Origin: an uncultured Treponema sp.
GTDB lineage: Bacteria; Spirochaetota; Spirochaetia; Treponematales; Treponemataceae
DNA length: 41,458 nt
Assembly (NCBI GenBank): GCA_946407195.1
Contig: CAMJNC010000005.1
Coordinates: 1 to 41,458 of the forward strand
Direction: 5' to 3'
Below are positions 27,087 through 36,690 of this stretch, one piece after another. The notes beneath the pieces are model-generated. The model was not told the DNA's origin. It ran no database searches and saw only the letters and a program-made list of their open reading frames with translations. Each line of letters begins with the position of its first letter. Position 1 is the stretch's first letter. The translations under genes and the position numbers were made by a program.

Positions 27087-27584
27087 ATGAAAAAGACCGT
27101 TATTTTACTTTTTTCTGTTATGCTGATTTCTGCCGCTTTAATTTCCTGCGGTTCTAAACCTGCACAGACTTCAGAAAAGAAAGAGGCGCCTTCTGCTGAA
27201 ATTGTACTTAAGGATTTTTTCATTGCTGCAAATGACGCAGAATATTCTGATAAAATCGAAAAGATTACAAGCATCAAAACTGGAAGTGCAAACAAATACC
27301 GTGTCTTTTTCATTGTTGAAGATTCTAAGCTTGATGTAAAAAAGCTTTATACCTCTTTTGATAATTTTGCGGAAGCAGAAAATACAACAGAAAGAACAGT
27401 CAGCAAGCAGACAGAAGAAACTGAATGGTTCTGCTGGCAGAATGTTTACTTTGAAGGCTATGCCGGTGCTGCAACCTTCTATGCTTATGCAGAAGACGCC
27501 GAAGGCAATAAGAGTAAGGTTGTAACCTACAGCATTATTCTGGATGAAGAAAAGAGCAGTTCAAATCCATCTGAAGAAAAATAA
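27087..27584 (+). CDS. Hypothetical lipoprotein, 165 aa
   Basis: Lipobox LISAALISCGSK; 9 nt upstream of the SBP gene. Confidence 0.75.
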   Translation: MKKTVILLFSVMLISAALISCGSKPAQTSEKKEAPSAEIVLKDFFIAANDAEYSDKIEKITSIKTGSANKYRVFFIVEDSKLDVKKLYTSFDNFAEAENTTERTVSKQTEETEWFCWQNVYFEGYAGAATFYAYAEDAEGNKSKVVTYSIILDEEKSSSNPSEEK

Positions 27585-27593
27585 AAATAATTA

Positions 27594-28631
27594 ATGCAGA
27601 ACAAAATTAAAAAAATAAAAATACTTTCTGTTACAATTTTTATTGCTGCAATTCTCTTTCTTCTGCTGTTTCTATTTATAAATAGAAGTCCTTCTGGTGC
27701 TTCTAAAAAAGAAACAGCAGAACAGAACGGCAAGCTGATTCTGGGCTTTTCTCAGATTGGTTCTGAAAGTGCCTGGAGAACCCGTAACACACAGTCTATA
27801 TTTGAAGCCGCTGCCGAAAACGATATTCAGATAATTTTTGATGATGCTCAGCAGAAGCAGGAAAATCAGCTAAAGGCAATACGTTCTTTTATTGTATATC
27901 AGGTTGATGTAATTGCCTTTGTACCGATTGTAGAAGACGGCTGGGATAACGTTCTTACCGAAGCAAAGGAAGCAGGCATTCCTGTTATTCTCGTAGACCG
28001 ACAGATAAATGCCGACCCTTCACTATACGCTGGCTTTCTGGGAGAAGATGGTCTTGAAGAAGGACGCCGTGCAGCCCGCTTTCTTTTAAATAAGTGCAGA
28101 AACCGCAGCGGAACAATAAGCATTTACGAAATGTCTGGAACAGAAAACTCTTCTGTTGTGCGCGACCGTGCAAGAGGCTTCCGTGAAGTTATTTCTACAG
28201 ATCCTAAATTCCAGATTATACATTCTGAAGATGGAGACTTTCTCCGTTCCCGTGGAAAAGAAATTGCAGAAAATCTTATAACAAGCAGTCATAAAAAGAA
28301 CGGGCTTTATTTTGAAGGCCAGAAAATTGATGCAGTTTATTCGCATAACGACTCAATGACACTTGGTATGCTCGACTCAATTGAAAATTATGGAGTATAT
28401 ACAAAAGACACCATCATAATCAGTGTAGATGCCGAACAAAAATCAATTGATGCCTTAAAGGCCGGAAAGCTGAACTGCGTTGTTGAATGCAATCCAAACC
28501 TCGGGCCTATGCTCATGGAGCTTGTAAAACAGATTGCTGAAGGAAAAGCAATTCCACGCGTTACTTATAACAGCGAAACCTTCTTTACAGAAAACGATGA
28601 TTTTTCTACCTACGAGCCGCGCGGGTACTAA
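27594..28631 (+). CDS. Membrane-anchored YtfQ-like sugar-binding protein, predicted sensory co-component
   Basis: N-terminal TM anchor, then LILGFSQIGSESAWRTRN...FDDAQQKQENQLKAIRSFIVYQVDVIAFVPIVEDGWDNVLTEAKEAGIPVILVDR, closely resembling E. coli YtfQ. Confidence 0.9.
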   Translation: MQNKIKKIKILSVTIFIAAILFLLLFLFINRSPSGASKKETAEQNGKLILGFSQIGSESAWRTRNTQSIFEAAAENDIQIIFDDAQQKQENQLKAIRSFIVYQVDVIAFVPIVEDGWDNVLTEAKEAGIPVILVDRQINADPSLYAGFLGEDGLEEGRRAARFLLNKCRNRSGTISIYEMSGTENSSVVRDRARGFREVISTDPKFQIIHSEDGDFLRSRGKEIAENLITSSHKKNGLYFEGQKIDAVYSHNDSMTLGMLDSIENYGVYTKDTIIISVDAEQKSIDALKAGKLNCVVECNPNLGPMLMELVKQIAEGKAIPRVTYNSETFFTENDDFSTYEPRGY

Positions 28632-28643
28632 CGGGAGAAAAGT

Positions 28644-30110
28644 ATGAAGCAGGACCGAAGCCTCAGAAAAACTCTTCTCGTTACTTACATCTTCCTTCTT
28701 TTTATTACTCTTATCCCTTCAGTTTATTCTGTTCTGGTTTTTCAGATTCATACAGCAAGATATAATCAGATTATTTCAAACGTAAGCCGTGCAAATAAAA
28801 TCAGCTCTATTGCAAGAGATGAGATTCCAGCTGAGCTCTGGAATATTATCTGCGGTAAAAAAGAAATTGAAGACGGCGACCAGTATAAAATGAGCGATGA
28901 AATAATAACAGGTTTAACGCTCATGCTTTTAAAAACAAAAAACAACGAGAGCCGTGGAAAGCTTGAGGTTGCAACCAGAGCAAACACTACCCTGCGCCGT
29001 AATATAGACATGCTGATTATCAACATGAAAAACGGAAGCACTGTAACACAGAACGAAGCAGCCCTTGATGAAATCAGAACCATTACGGCTCTTTTTTCTG
29101 ACCTTATGCAGGAGTTCATTGTAACCGAAATTGAATCTGCAAATGAGACAAACCGCTCGCTCAAAAATACTTCTATCATTCTTACTGTAATTCAGGTTAT
29201 TATTACAGTCCTTGCTGTGTTAGCTTCAATTAACAGCTTTATTACCGTTTCCGGTGCAATTCAAAAACCAATCAGCGACATGGAAAAGCTTTCTACAAAG
29301 GTTTCTAACGGAGACCTTACTGCACGAATTGATATACCTCATGTAAACGAGCTCGATACACTTGCAAGCAACCTTAACACCATGACAGAACAGATTGATG
29401 TCCTTATCAAAAAGAATATGGAAGAGCAGAAGAATTTCCAGAAGGCCGAAATGAAGGCTCTTCAGGCACAGATTACTCCACACTTTTTGTATAACACCTT
29501 TGATACAATTGTCTGGCTTGCAGAAGAAGAGCATACCGAAGAGGTTGTAAAAATCACCAAGGCTTTTTCAGACTTCCTCCGTATCTCACTCAGCCGTGGT
29601 CATGAATGGATTACAATTGATCAGGAGCTGGACCATATCCGCAACTATCTTACCATTCAGAAAATCCGCTATGCAGATATTTTAAATTATAAAATTGATG
29701 CAGACGAATCCCTTATGAATTTTAAAATCATCAAGCTCGTGCTTCAGCCGCTTGTAGAAAACGCAATATATCACGGAATAAAAAATAAACGCGGCCGCGG
29801 CGAGCTTACTGTAAGTGTTCATTACTCAAATGAAAGTCATACTGCCATTCAGTTTTCCGTAGAAGACAATGGAGCAGGCTTTACAGAGGAACGTCTTGGA
29901 CAGGTTCGCAATGAGCTTAGAACCGGAGCCCAGGATTCCGAAAAGCTCTCTTCCGTATATGGTCTATATAATGTTAATAAAAAATTAAAGCTTTACTATG
30001 GCGAAAAGACAAATGGGCTTATAATAGAATCAGAGGCAGGAAAAGGTAGTAAAATTTCCTTTACAATTCCTGTAACCAGCGACTTTACTGAGGAGACAGA
30101 AAATGTATAG
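28644..30110 (+). CDS. Sensor histidine kinase, YesM/LytS-type
   Basis: Two TM segments around a short extracytoplasmic region, HAMP, phospho-acceptor EMKALQAQITPHFLYNTFDTIVWLAEE, ATPase NAIYHGIKNKRGRGEL...DNGAGF. Confidence 0.95.
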   Translation: MKQDRSLRKTLLVTYIFLLFITLIPSVYSVLVFQIHTARYNQIISNVSRANKISSIARDEIPAELWNIICGKKEIEDGDQYKMSDEIITGLTLMLLKTKNNESRGKLEVATRANTTLRRNIDMLIINMKNGSTVTQNEAALDEIRTITALFSDLMQEFIVTEIESANETNRSLKNTSIILTVIQVIITVLAVLASINSFITVSGAIQKPISDMEKLSTKVSNGDLTARIDIPHVNELDTLASNLNTMTEQIDVLIKKNMEEQKNFQKAEMKALQAQITPHFLYNTFDTIVWLAEEEHTEEVVKITKAFSDFLRISLSRGHEWITIDQELDHIRNYLTIQKIRYADILNYKIDADESLMNFKIIKLVLQPLVENAIYHGIKNKRGRGELTVSVHYSNESHTAIQFSVEDNGAGFTEERLGQVRNELRTGAQDSEKLSSVYGLYNVNKKLKLYYGEKTNGLIIESEAGKGSKISFTIPVTSDFTEETENV

Positions 30111-31734
30111 CGTTTTTGCTGTAGATGATGAACCAATTGTACTCGAAGGAATCCGCTCTAAAATTGACTGGGAAGGAAGCGGCTTTACCTTTGCCGGTGA
30201 AGCAACCGACGGTGAAATTGCACTCTCAATGATTCATGAAATTAAGCCTGATATTTTAATTACTGACATTAAAATGCCTTTTATGGACGGCTTACAGCTT
30301 TCTGAGGCAATTAAAAAAACTCAACCCTGGATTAAAATTATTATTCTTTCCGGTCATGACGAATTTGATTATGCTAAAAAAGCAATTTCAATTGGAATCG
30401 AAGATTATCTTTTAAAACCCTTCACTCCTGATGAACTATTAACAAGCCTTAATAAAACTGCAGCTCAGATTGATAAGGAACGCAAGCAGCTTTCCGACAT
30501 CTCTCGCCTCCGCGAAGAACTCAAAACCAGCGAAGCTCTTATTAAAAAGGAATTTCTGAACAACCTCGTCCACGGCTCTGAAGAAATGAATACCGTAATT
30601 CAAAAGAGCTCCGAACTCGGCCTTAATCTTATTTCGCGTTACTACAAGGTACTCATAAGCCGCATAGACAGCCGCACCGGCAACATTAACAATCAGCAGG
30701 AAGCCTGTTCTCTTTTGAACTCCTACTCCACTGCCATAAGCGAAGCTGTTTCGTTCTTTCACCATTCAAACCTCATGGTCTGCATATTTAAGGGAAGCAC
30801 ACAGGCCGAGCTTGATGACAACACCTTCCGTGCCGCAGAAACAATTGCTCATATTGCAACAAAAAATGAAGACTGCGTTGTCTTTACAGCCATAGGAAAA
30901 ACTGTAGAACACCTTTCTCAGCTTAAAACCTCTTACGAAGATGCAAAAAGCATTCTCGATAAAAACACTTCAAATGCCGGTAATGTAAAGGATGCAGCTT
31001 CAAACAGAATTATCAGTTCAGATGATATAAACGAAGATGAAACCACAACAGGAACTTCACAGGCAGCTTCTGAATATCTTGATATTTCAGAAAATGACCC
31101 GCTCGTAGACCGTCTCAAATACGCAGGTAAAAACGACATCTCCGCAATCATCGAAGAGTCTATGACTTTAATCCGAAACAACCCTGGACAGTTCAAGGTA
31201 TTTGCGTCTTATATTCTTGTAGATTTAATTTTCGCTGTTTCCAAGCTGATTGAAAAGCTTGGCGGTGACATGAAGCAGCTTAACCCGGAAATTTTACAGA
31301 GAAAGTTTATTGATGACGCGGTTCAGGATGAAAAGAATTTTACAAATATTCTGGAACAGGTTTTAAACTTTGCTTTGGAATACCGCGATTCAAAAATGAC
31401 CGGTAAATATGGAGATGTAATACTCAAGGCTAAAAAGTTTATCGAAGAAAACTACGCAGACCAGAACACAACCCTTACTACAGTTGCAGAAGCTGTATGC
31501 CTGAGCCCTAATCATTTTAGTGCTATTTTCTCTCAGGAATGCAAGACAACCTTTATTGAATACCTGACAAATGTTCGAATGGAAAATGCAAAACGCCTTA
31601 TGCGCGAAACTGATATGAAGGGTTATGATATTGCTTATGAATGTGGATTTTCTGATCCGCACTACTTCAGCTATATCTTCAAAAAAAATACGGGGCTTTC
31701 GCCCCGTGAATATAAGTTGAGTGTAGATAAATAA
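30103..31734 (+). CDS. Response regulator with AraC-type HTH output, YesN-type
   Basis: Receiver VFAVDDEPIVLEGI...PDILITDIKMPFMDGLQL; C-terminal AraC HTH (YIFKKNTGLSPREYK). 8-nt overlap with kinase gene. Confidence 0.95.
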   Translation: MYSVFAVDDEPIVLEGIRSKIDWEGSGFTFAGEATDGEIALSMIHEIKPDILITDIKMPFMDGLQLSEAIKKTQPWIKIIILSGHDEFDYAKKAISIGIEDYLLKPFTPDELLTSLNKTAAQIDKERKQLSDISRLREELKTSEALIKKEFLNNLVHGSEEMNTVIQKSSELGLNLISRYYKVLISRIDSRTGNINNQQEACSLLNSYSTAISEAVSFFHHSNLMVCIFKGSTQAELDDNTFRAAETIAHIATKNEDCVVFTAIGKTVEHLSQLKTSYEDAKSILDKNTSNAGNVKDAASNRIISSDDINEDETTTGTSQAASEYLDISENDPLVDRLKYAGKNDISAIIEESMTLIRNNPGQFKVFASYILVDLIFAVSKLIEKLGGDMKQLNPEILQRKFIDDAVQDEKNFTNILEQVLNFALEYRDSKMTGKYGDVILKAKKFIEENYADQNTTLTTVAEAVCLSPNHFSAIFSQECKTTFIEYLTNVRMENAKRLMRETDMKGYDIAYECGFSDPHYFSYIFKKNTGLSPREYKLSVDK

Positions 31735-31768
31735 GTCGGCAAGCACAGCTTGCCTCTGAGCCATTCTT

Positions 31769-31818
31769 TCGATGAACCTAAAACGACCCTTTCGGCTCGT
31801 TTTTTAACGGTTCTTCGA
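31769..31818. terminator. Terminator between convergent regulator and ABC permease genes
   Basis: aaAACGAccCTTTCGgcTCGTTttttt nested in CGATGAACC...GGTTCTTCG. Confidence 0.65.
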
Positions 31819-31827
31819 TTTTAGGCT

Positions 31828-32889
31828 TCAACCAGCCATATTACCCAGTTTCTTTTTTCTCTGTGAGAGAATGACACTCTGCAGGAGGATGAAGAATGCC
31901 AGCATAAGACCTGTAGTAATACTCTGCCAGTATGGCTCACGCAAACCAGAAGCAACTACGATGTTATTAATTGTCTTAAGAGACATAACACCGAACAAAG
32001 TTCCTACAACACTACCTACACCACCACTAAGCAAGGTTCCTCCAATAATCGAAGAAGCAATTGCCTGCATTTCTGCAGCAGTAGCATTAGAAGCGTTTCC
32101 GGCACCTGTATGAAGCAGATAACAGAAGCCTGCAATTCCGGCAAGAAGGCCACAAAGAATATAAGCAAGGAACTGTGTTCTTCTTACATTAATACCAAGC
32201 ATAAGCGCACTTTCGTTATTTCCACCAACTGCATACAGATTACGACCAAAGCGAGTCCATTTCAAAACAGCCCAGAGAATCAGAACAACCAGAAGTGCAA
32301 TTACAACACCAACTTCTATATAAGAAGGAATCCAGTTCCCATTTCTTGCATAATGACCAAGGAATGGAACATCAATTTCAAAATCCATTAAATCTGTAAA
32401 GAGCTCATTTGAAGCACTTCTAGGAACTTTACTTACTATAGTTGTCATACCGCGTGTAAAGAACATTCCGGCAAGAGTAACAATAAATGGCTGGATTTTC
32501 AGGTAAGAAACTAAGTAGCCCTGAATAAGACCCATAGCAAGACCAATTCCAAGAGACAGTAGAATTGAACTTAAAATTCCACCGTTATGATCTTCCATTA
32601 CAACGACACAAACCATTGTAATAAGAGAAATAGATCCACCAACCGAAATATCAATTCCACCGGTAATCATTACAATTGTAAGACCACAAGCCGCAACAAT
32701 CAGATATGCATTATTATTAAACAGATCAAGGAACTGCTGAGGATTTAAGAATCCGCCGCCCCAGATAAGCATTGCAAGCAGATACATTCCGACAAATGTA
32801 CAGATTGTAATTGTAAGAAGTAAAGCTGTGTTAGAAAGCGGCTGTCTGTTTTCTTTTTTACCAAACAGATTTGTAAAAATATTTGCCAT
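31828..32889 (-). CDS. Sugar ABC transporter permease, YjfF/RbsC-type
   Basis: AACGLTIVMITGGIDISVGGSISL, VGGNNESALMLGINVRRTQFLAYILCGLLAGIAG; multi-TM. Confidence 0.93.
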   Translation of the reverse strand: MANIFTNLFGKKENRQPLSNTALLLTITICTFVGMYLLAMLIWGGGFLNPQQFLDLFNNNAYLIVAACGLTIVMITGGIDISVGGSISLITMVCVVVMEDHNGGILSSILLSLGIGLAMGLIQGYLVSYLKIQPFIVTLAGMFFTRGMTTIVSKVPRSASNELFTDLMDFEIDVPFLGHYARNGNWIPSYIEVGVVIALLVVLILWAVLKWTRFGRNLYAVGGNNESALMLGINVRRTQFLAYILCGLLAGIAGFCYLLHTGAGNASNATAAEMQAIASSIIGGTLLSGGVGSVVGTLFGVMSLKTINNIVVASGLREPYWQSITTGLMLAFFILLQSVILSQRKKKLGNMAG

Positions 32890-32891
32890 AA

Positions 32892-33953
32892 TTATTTAGC
32901 CTCCTTCTTTGCTACAATCTTATCTTTGAGCTGACCAAGCCAGGTCTTTACAACCGGAGAACCTGCAACAACAATCAGAATAATTACAATAGCTTTATAA
33001 GCCTTTACAGCAGTAGAAGAAACCTTCATAGCATACAAAGTAATTGTAAGAGCCTGAATAATATAAGCACCAATGATAGAACCAGAAAGCTTAAACTTAC
33101 CACCACCAAGTGAGTTACCACCAATAGCAACTGCAAGAATAGCATCCATTTCTATATCAAGAAGGATTGTTTCGTGGTTGATAACTCCGATACGGCAAAC
33201 ATTCATGGCACCAGCCATTGTTACACAAATACCAAGAATTACAAAAACAACCATCTTCATCATTACAGGATTAATACCATTTAATCTTGCAGCACGCTCA
33301 TTAATACCTACAGCCTGAATATAAAGACTGAGTGTAGTCTTTTTCAGAATAAGATTAATCAGCACTATGAAAACTACAACCACAAGAATTGGAGTTGGAA
33401 TTGCAATATGCGGAATAAAGTTTCCAATATAAGTAATGATTGGAGCTTCAACGTTTGGTGTAGCACCTCCGTTAATCCAGTATGCAACAGGACGTCCTGC
33501 AGTAAACAGAATCAAAGAGGCAATCATCGGCTGAATATTGAACTTTGCAATCAGCAAACCATTAAACAGACAGAAGATTATTGCAACCATACATGCAATA
33601 ACAAGACCTGCAAATATTGTTCCACCATTTATTCCCCAAGCCTTGAGGATTTTTACAAATACAGAACCCGCAATGGCAGCAGATGCACCAATGGAAATAT
33701 CCTGTCCTTTAGCAGCTGAGGTTACAAGCGTCATTCCTATAGAAAGAATAACAAGCTCAGAAGCACCATTCAGAATACTGATTAAGTTACCCGAAAGAAC
33801 TGTATTTCCAAGATTATTCTTCATTATATCAATAGAGAAAAAGCTTGGATCCCGGATAAGATTGAATACAACCAGTACAATCAATGCAACCAGCGGAATT
33901 GCCAGCTGAGATGCAAAAAGCTTCTTTATCTGATTTAAAACTTTATTAGCCAT
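32892..33953 (-). CDS. Sugar ABC transporter permease, YtfT/RbsC-type
   Basis: LSIGMTLVTSAAKGQDISIGASAAIAG, AVGINERAARLNGINPVMMKM. ATG at 33953 (MANKV) preferred over upstream start at 33974. Confidence 0.92.
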   Translation of the reverse strand: MANKVLNQIKKLFASQLAIPLVALIVLVVFNLIRDPSFFSIDIMKNNLGNTVLSGNLISILNGASELVILSIGMTLVTSAAKGQDISIGASAAIAGSVFVKILKAWGINGGTIFAGLVIACMVAIIFCLFNGLLIAKFNIQPMIASLILFTAGRPVAYWINGGATPNVEAPIITYIGNFIPHIAIPTPILVVVVFIVLINLILKKTTLSLYIQAVGINERAARLNGINPVMMKMVVFVILGICVTMAGAMNVCRIGVINHETILLDIEMDAILAVAIGGNSLGGGKFKLSGSIIGAYIIQALTITLYAMKVSSTAVKAYKAIVIILIVVAGSPVVKTWLGQLKDKIVAKKEAK

Positions 33954-35463
33954 TTTGTGCTTTACCTCCCGCAATAGTCTGCATAATTACATCCTGACGC
34001 AAAAGATCATCCTTAAGCTCACCTACAATCTTGCGGTCACGCATAACGATAAGTCTCTGACATACAGAAAGCATCTCTTCAATCTCCGAAGAAATAAAGG
34101 TAACGCTTACACCCTCTTCTGCAAGCTTAAGAACAAGTTTCTGAATTTCAATTTTTGTACCTACGTCAATACCACGAGTAGGTTCATCAAGAATCAGATA
34201 CTGTGGATGAGTCAAAAGCCAGCGGGCAAGAATAACCTTCTGCTGATTTCCACCCGAGAGAGATTTAATAGGAGTTTCCTTAGAAGCTGTTTTGATATCC
34301 AGCATTTCAATAAACTCATCTGCAAGCTTTTCCTGGTCTGCACGAGGAATAGGCTTTGTAAATCCATCAAGCACCTGAAGGGCCAGAATAATATTTTCGC
34401 GGACAGAAAGATCCTGAATAATTCCGTCTCCCTTGCGGTCTTCCGGAAGGTAGCCTATACCAGCCTTCATAGCATCCTTTGGTCCATTTATTTTTACATC
34501 GCGGCCGTTAACCTTTACCTTACCGCCAGTTACACGGTCTGCAGCAAAGATTGCACGAACACTTTCACTACGTCCAGATCCAAGAAGTCCTGTAAAGCCG
34601 TTTACTTCACCCTTGTTAATAAGGAAGTTGAAAGGACGAACTCCTTCTGCACTTGAAAGACCTTCAGCCTCATAAACAACTTCACCCGCTCCTGAATAAG
34701 GGCGTTTCTGATTTTTGAGGTTTGTCATATCTTCCATGTCTTTACCGAGCATGGCAGAAATCAGCTTAACGCGAGGTAAATCTGCAATTGTGTATTCACC
34801 AACAAGTTCACCATTACGAAGAACTGTGATCTTATCACATACTTCATAAACCTGTTCCAGGAAGTGAGTAATAAAGATGATTCCTACCCCACGGCTCTTG
34901 AGGTCTCGCATCAGTGTAAACAAAAGTTCAACTTCGCGGTCATCAAGAGAAGAAGTTGGTTCATCAAGAATAAGAACCTTACAATCCATATCAACTGCAC
35001 GAGCAATCGCAACCATCTGCTGAATCGCAATAGAACAGGTACCAAGCTGCTGTGTAGCCTTCGCCGGAATGTTTAATTTTTCAAGAAGCTCTGTAGCCTT
35101 TTTTTCCTGAGCACGGTGATTTACAAACTTGTAGTTACCGCGTCCTATATACATATTCTCTGCCACTGTAAGATTAGGACAGAGAGTTATTTCCTGATAT
35201 ACTGTAGCAATACCCAGATTCTGAGCATCCTGAGGAGAACGAATAGAAACAGGACCTTCAATTCCTGCAATTCTGATTTCGCCGGAGTCTTTTTCGTATA
35301 CACCGGTCAGAACCTTTACCAGAGTTGATTTTCCGGCACCGTTCTCTCCCATAAGTGCGTGAATTTCGCCTTCACGCAGAGTAAAGTCAACATTTTGAAG
35401 AGCCTTTACTCCAGGGAATTCTTTATAAATTCCACGTGCACTTAAAACTATTTTTTCTTCCAT
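33946..35463 (-). CDS. Sugar ABC transporter ATPase, two nucleotide-binding domains (YtfR/RbsA-type)
   Basis: GENGAGKSTLVKVLTG, LILDEPTSSLDD, LSGGNQQKVILARWLL, LILDEPTRGIDVGTK. ATG at 35463 (MEEKIVLSARG) preferred over GTG at 35475. Confidence 0.95.
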   Translation of the reverse strand: MEEKIVLSARGIYKEFPGVKALQNVDFTLREGEIHALMGENGAGKSTLVKVLTGVYEKDSGEIRIAGIEGPVSIRSPQDAQNLGIATVYQEITLCPNLTVAENMYIGRGNYKFVNHRAQEKKATELLEKLNIPAKATQQLGTCSIAIQQMVAIARAVDMDCKVLILDEPTSSLDDREVELLFTLMRDLKSRGVGIIFITHFLEQVYEVCDKITVLRNGELVGEYTIADLPRVKLISAMLGKDMEDMTNLKNQKRPYSGAGEVVYEAEGLSSAEGVRPFNFLINKGEVNGFTGLLGSGRSESVRAIFAADRVTGGKVKVNGRDVKINGPKDAMKAGIGYLPEDRKGDGIIQDLSVRENIILALQVLDGFTKPIPRADQEKLADEFIEMLDIKTASKETPIKSLSGGNQQKVILARWLLTHPQYLILDEPTRGIDVGTKIEIQKLVLKLAEEGVSVTFISSEIEEMLSVCQRLIVMRDRKIVGELKDDLLRQDVIMQTIAGGKAQNG

Positions 35464-35478
35464 AAATAATCCCACGTA

Positions 35479-35522
35479 TTAAAAAAAACGGCGTAAAATA
35501 TGGATTACACACTTTACGCCGT
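35479..35522 (-). terminator. Intercistronic terminator/attenuator hairpin between SBP and ATPase genes
   Basis: Perfect 10-bp stem ACGGCGTAAA (35488-35497) / TTTACGCCGT (35513-35522), 15-nt loop, followed on the minus strand by eight T. Confidence 0.75.
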
Positions 35523-35550
35523 ATCAAACTATTACAAGAGTTGTTTGATA

Positions 35551-36510
35551 TTAGTCACCAAGACCGTATGTATCGATATCAGCCTGTGTGATTGTTTTAG
35601 CATCGAATCCCTTTTCTTCATTGATGATTTTCTTTGAAGGAACCTTGCCAGTCTTAATCATGTTTTCGATTACAGCAGCCTGGAATGGTGAACACTGTCC
35701 ATCGTAGTTCCAGTTTCCAGCGAGAAGTTCGCGGAGAGCCCACTTGTTACAGTCGAATCCCATTACGATAACTTTTCCCTTTACACCGTGAGTAATACCA
35801 GCTGCATCAAGAGCTGCAACAGCACCCTTAGCCATATCATCATTTTCTGCATAGATTACGTTGAAGTCTTCTTTTGAGTTGATAACAGATTCAACGATCT
35901 TCTTTGCTTCATCAGCACTCCAGTTACCTGTCTGCTGAACAACCTTCTTCATTGTTCCTGCAGCAAATTCCTTGTCCAAAGCACCTGTACGTCCGAGCTG
36001 AGCGTCAGATCCCATTACACCCTGGATATGAATTACTTTATATTCTTTAAGCTTCTGATTCTTAAGCCATGCAACAGCTGTTTCACCTTCTTTAGCCATA
36101 TCTGAAACTACAGCTGCATCATAAAGGTTTTCTTTTGCAGAAACCATGCGGTCAAACAAGAATACTTTGATTCCAGCTTTCTGTGCAGATTTGAGAGTCT
36201 TATCCCATCCGTCTGTAGCAGCAGCAGAAAGAAGAATGTAGTCTACACCGTCTGTAATGAACTGTGCAGCAGCATTCAACTGCTCTTCATTCTTTAAACT
36301 GTAGAAAGTCTTAACATCATAACCCTTAGCTGCAGTAAATACAGTTTCCATGTCCTTTACGTTAGCAGCGCGGTATCCTGATTCTGAAGGTGGGTTGTTA
36401 ATGATACCAATCTTAATCTTTCCATCACCAGCCTTTGCCTTCTTTTTTGGAGCGGCAAACAATGATGCTACACACATAAGTGCAATAGCAACAATAACGC
36501 TTTTTTTCAT
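35551..36510 (-). CDS. Periplasmic sugar-binding protein of the ABC transporter
   Basis: Signal peptide MKKSVIVAIALMCVASLFAA; IGIINNPPSESGYRAANVKDMETVF...GVDYILLSAAATDGWDKTLKSAQKAGIKVFLFDR; SD AGGAGG. Confidence 0.94.
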   Translation of the reverse strand: MKKSVIVAIALMCVASLFAAPKKKAKAGDGKIKIGIINNPPSESGYRAANVKDMETVFTAAKGYDVKTFYSLKNEEQLNAAAQFITDGVDYILLSAAATDGWDKTLKSAQKAGIKVFLFDRMVSAKENLYDAAVVSDMAKEGETAVAWLKNQKLKEYKVIHIQGVMGSDAQLGRTGALDKEFAAGTMKKVVQQTGNWSADEAKKIVESVINSKEDFNVIYAENDDMAKGAVAALDAAGITHGVKGKVIVMGFDCNKWALRELLAGNWNYDGQCSPFQAAVIENMIKTGKVPSKKIINEEKGFDAKTITQADIDTYGLGD

Positions 36511-36551
36511 CTAATTTTCCTCCTATAGATGCTTTTTTAGATTACATCGTA

Positions 36552-36616
36552 ATATTAAGCCTGCCAGGAGTATTTTTGAATGAAGATTTTTAGGAATTTA
36601 ATTTGAAATTTTTAGG
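36552..36616 (-). promoter_or_regulatory. ABC operon promoter with AraC-type direct-repeat operator candidate
   Basis: Direct repeat ATTTTTAGGA (plus-strand reading) at 36586 and 36608, 22-bp period; adjacent minus-strand promoter TTCAAA - 17 nt - TAATAT (36552-36580). Confidence 0.55.
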
Positions 36617-36652
36617 AAAAAAAAAGCAGCAGAAGGAAATTCTGCCGCTTTT
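36617..36652 (-). terminator. Rho-independent terminator after purC
   Basis: Minus strand AAAGCGGCAGAA-TTTCC-TTCTGCTGCTTTTTTTTT. Confidence 0.85.
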
Positions 36653-36690
36653 CTCGTAAAATGTTAGAATTTTTACAGTAAAAAGTTAAA

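Noticed and set aside
33955-34656. 233-aa + strand ORF antisense to the ABC ATPase gene
   Set aside because: Long but compositionally odd (Cys/Asn/Lys/Arg-rich) and completely inside a strong ABC ATPase ORF.
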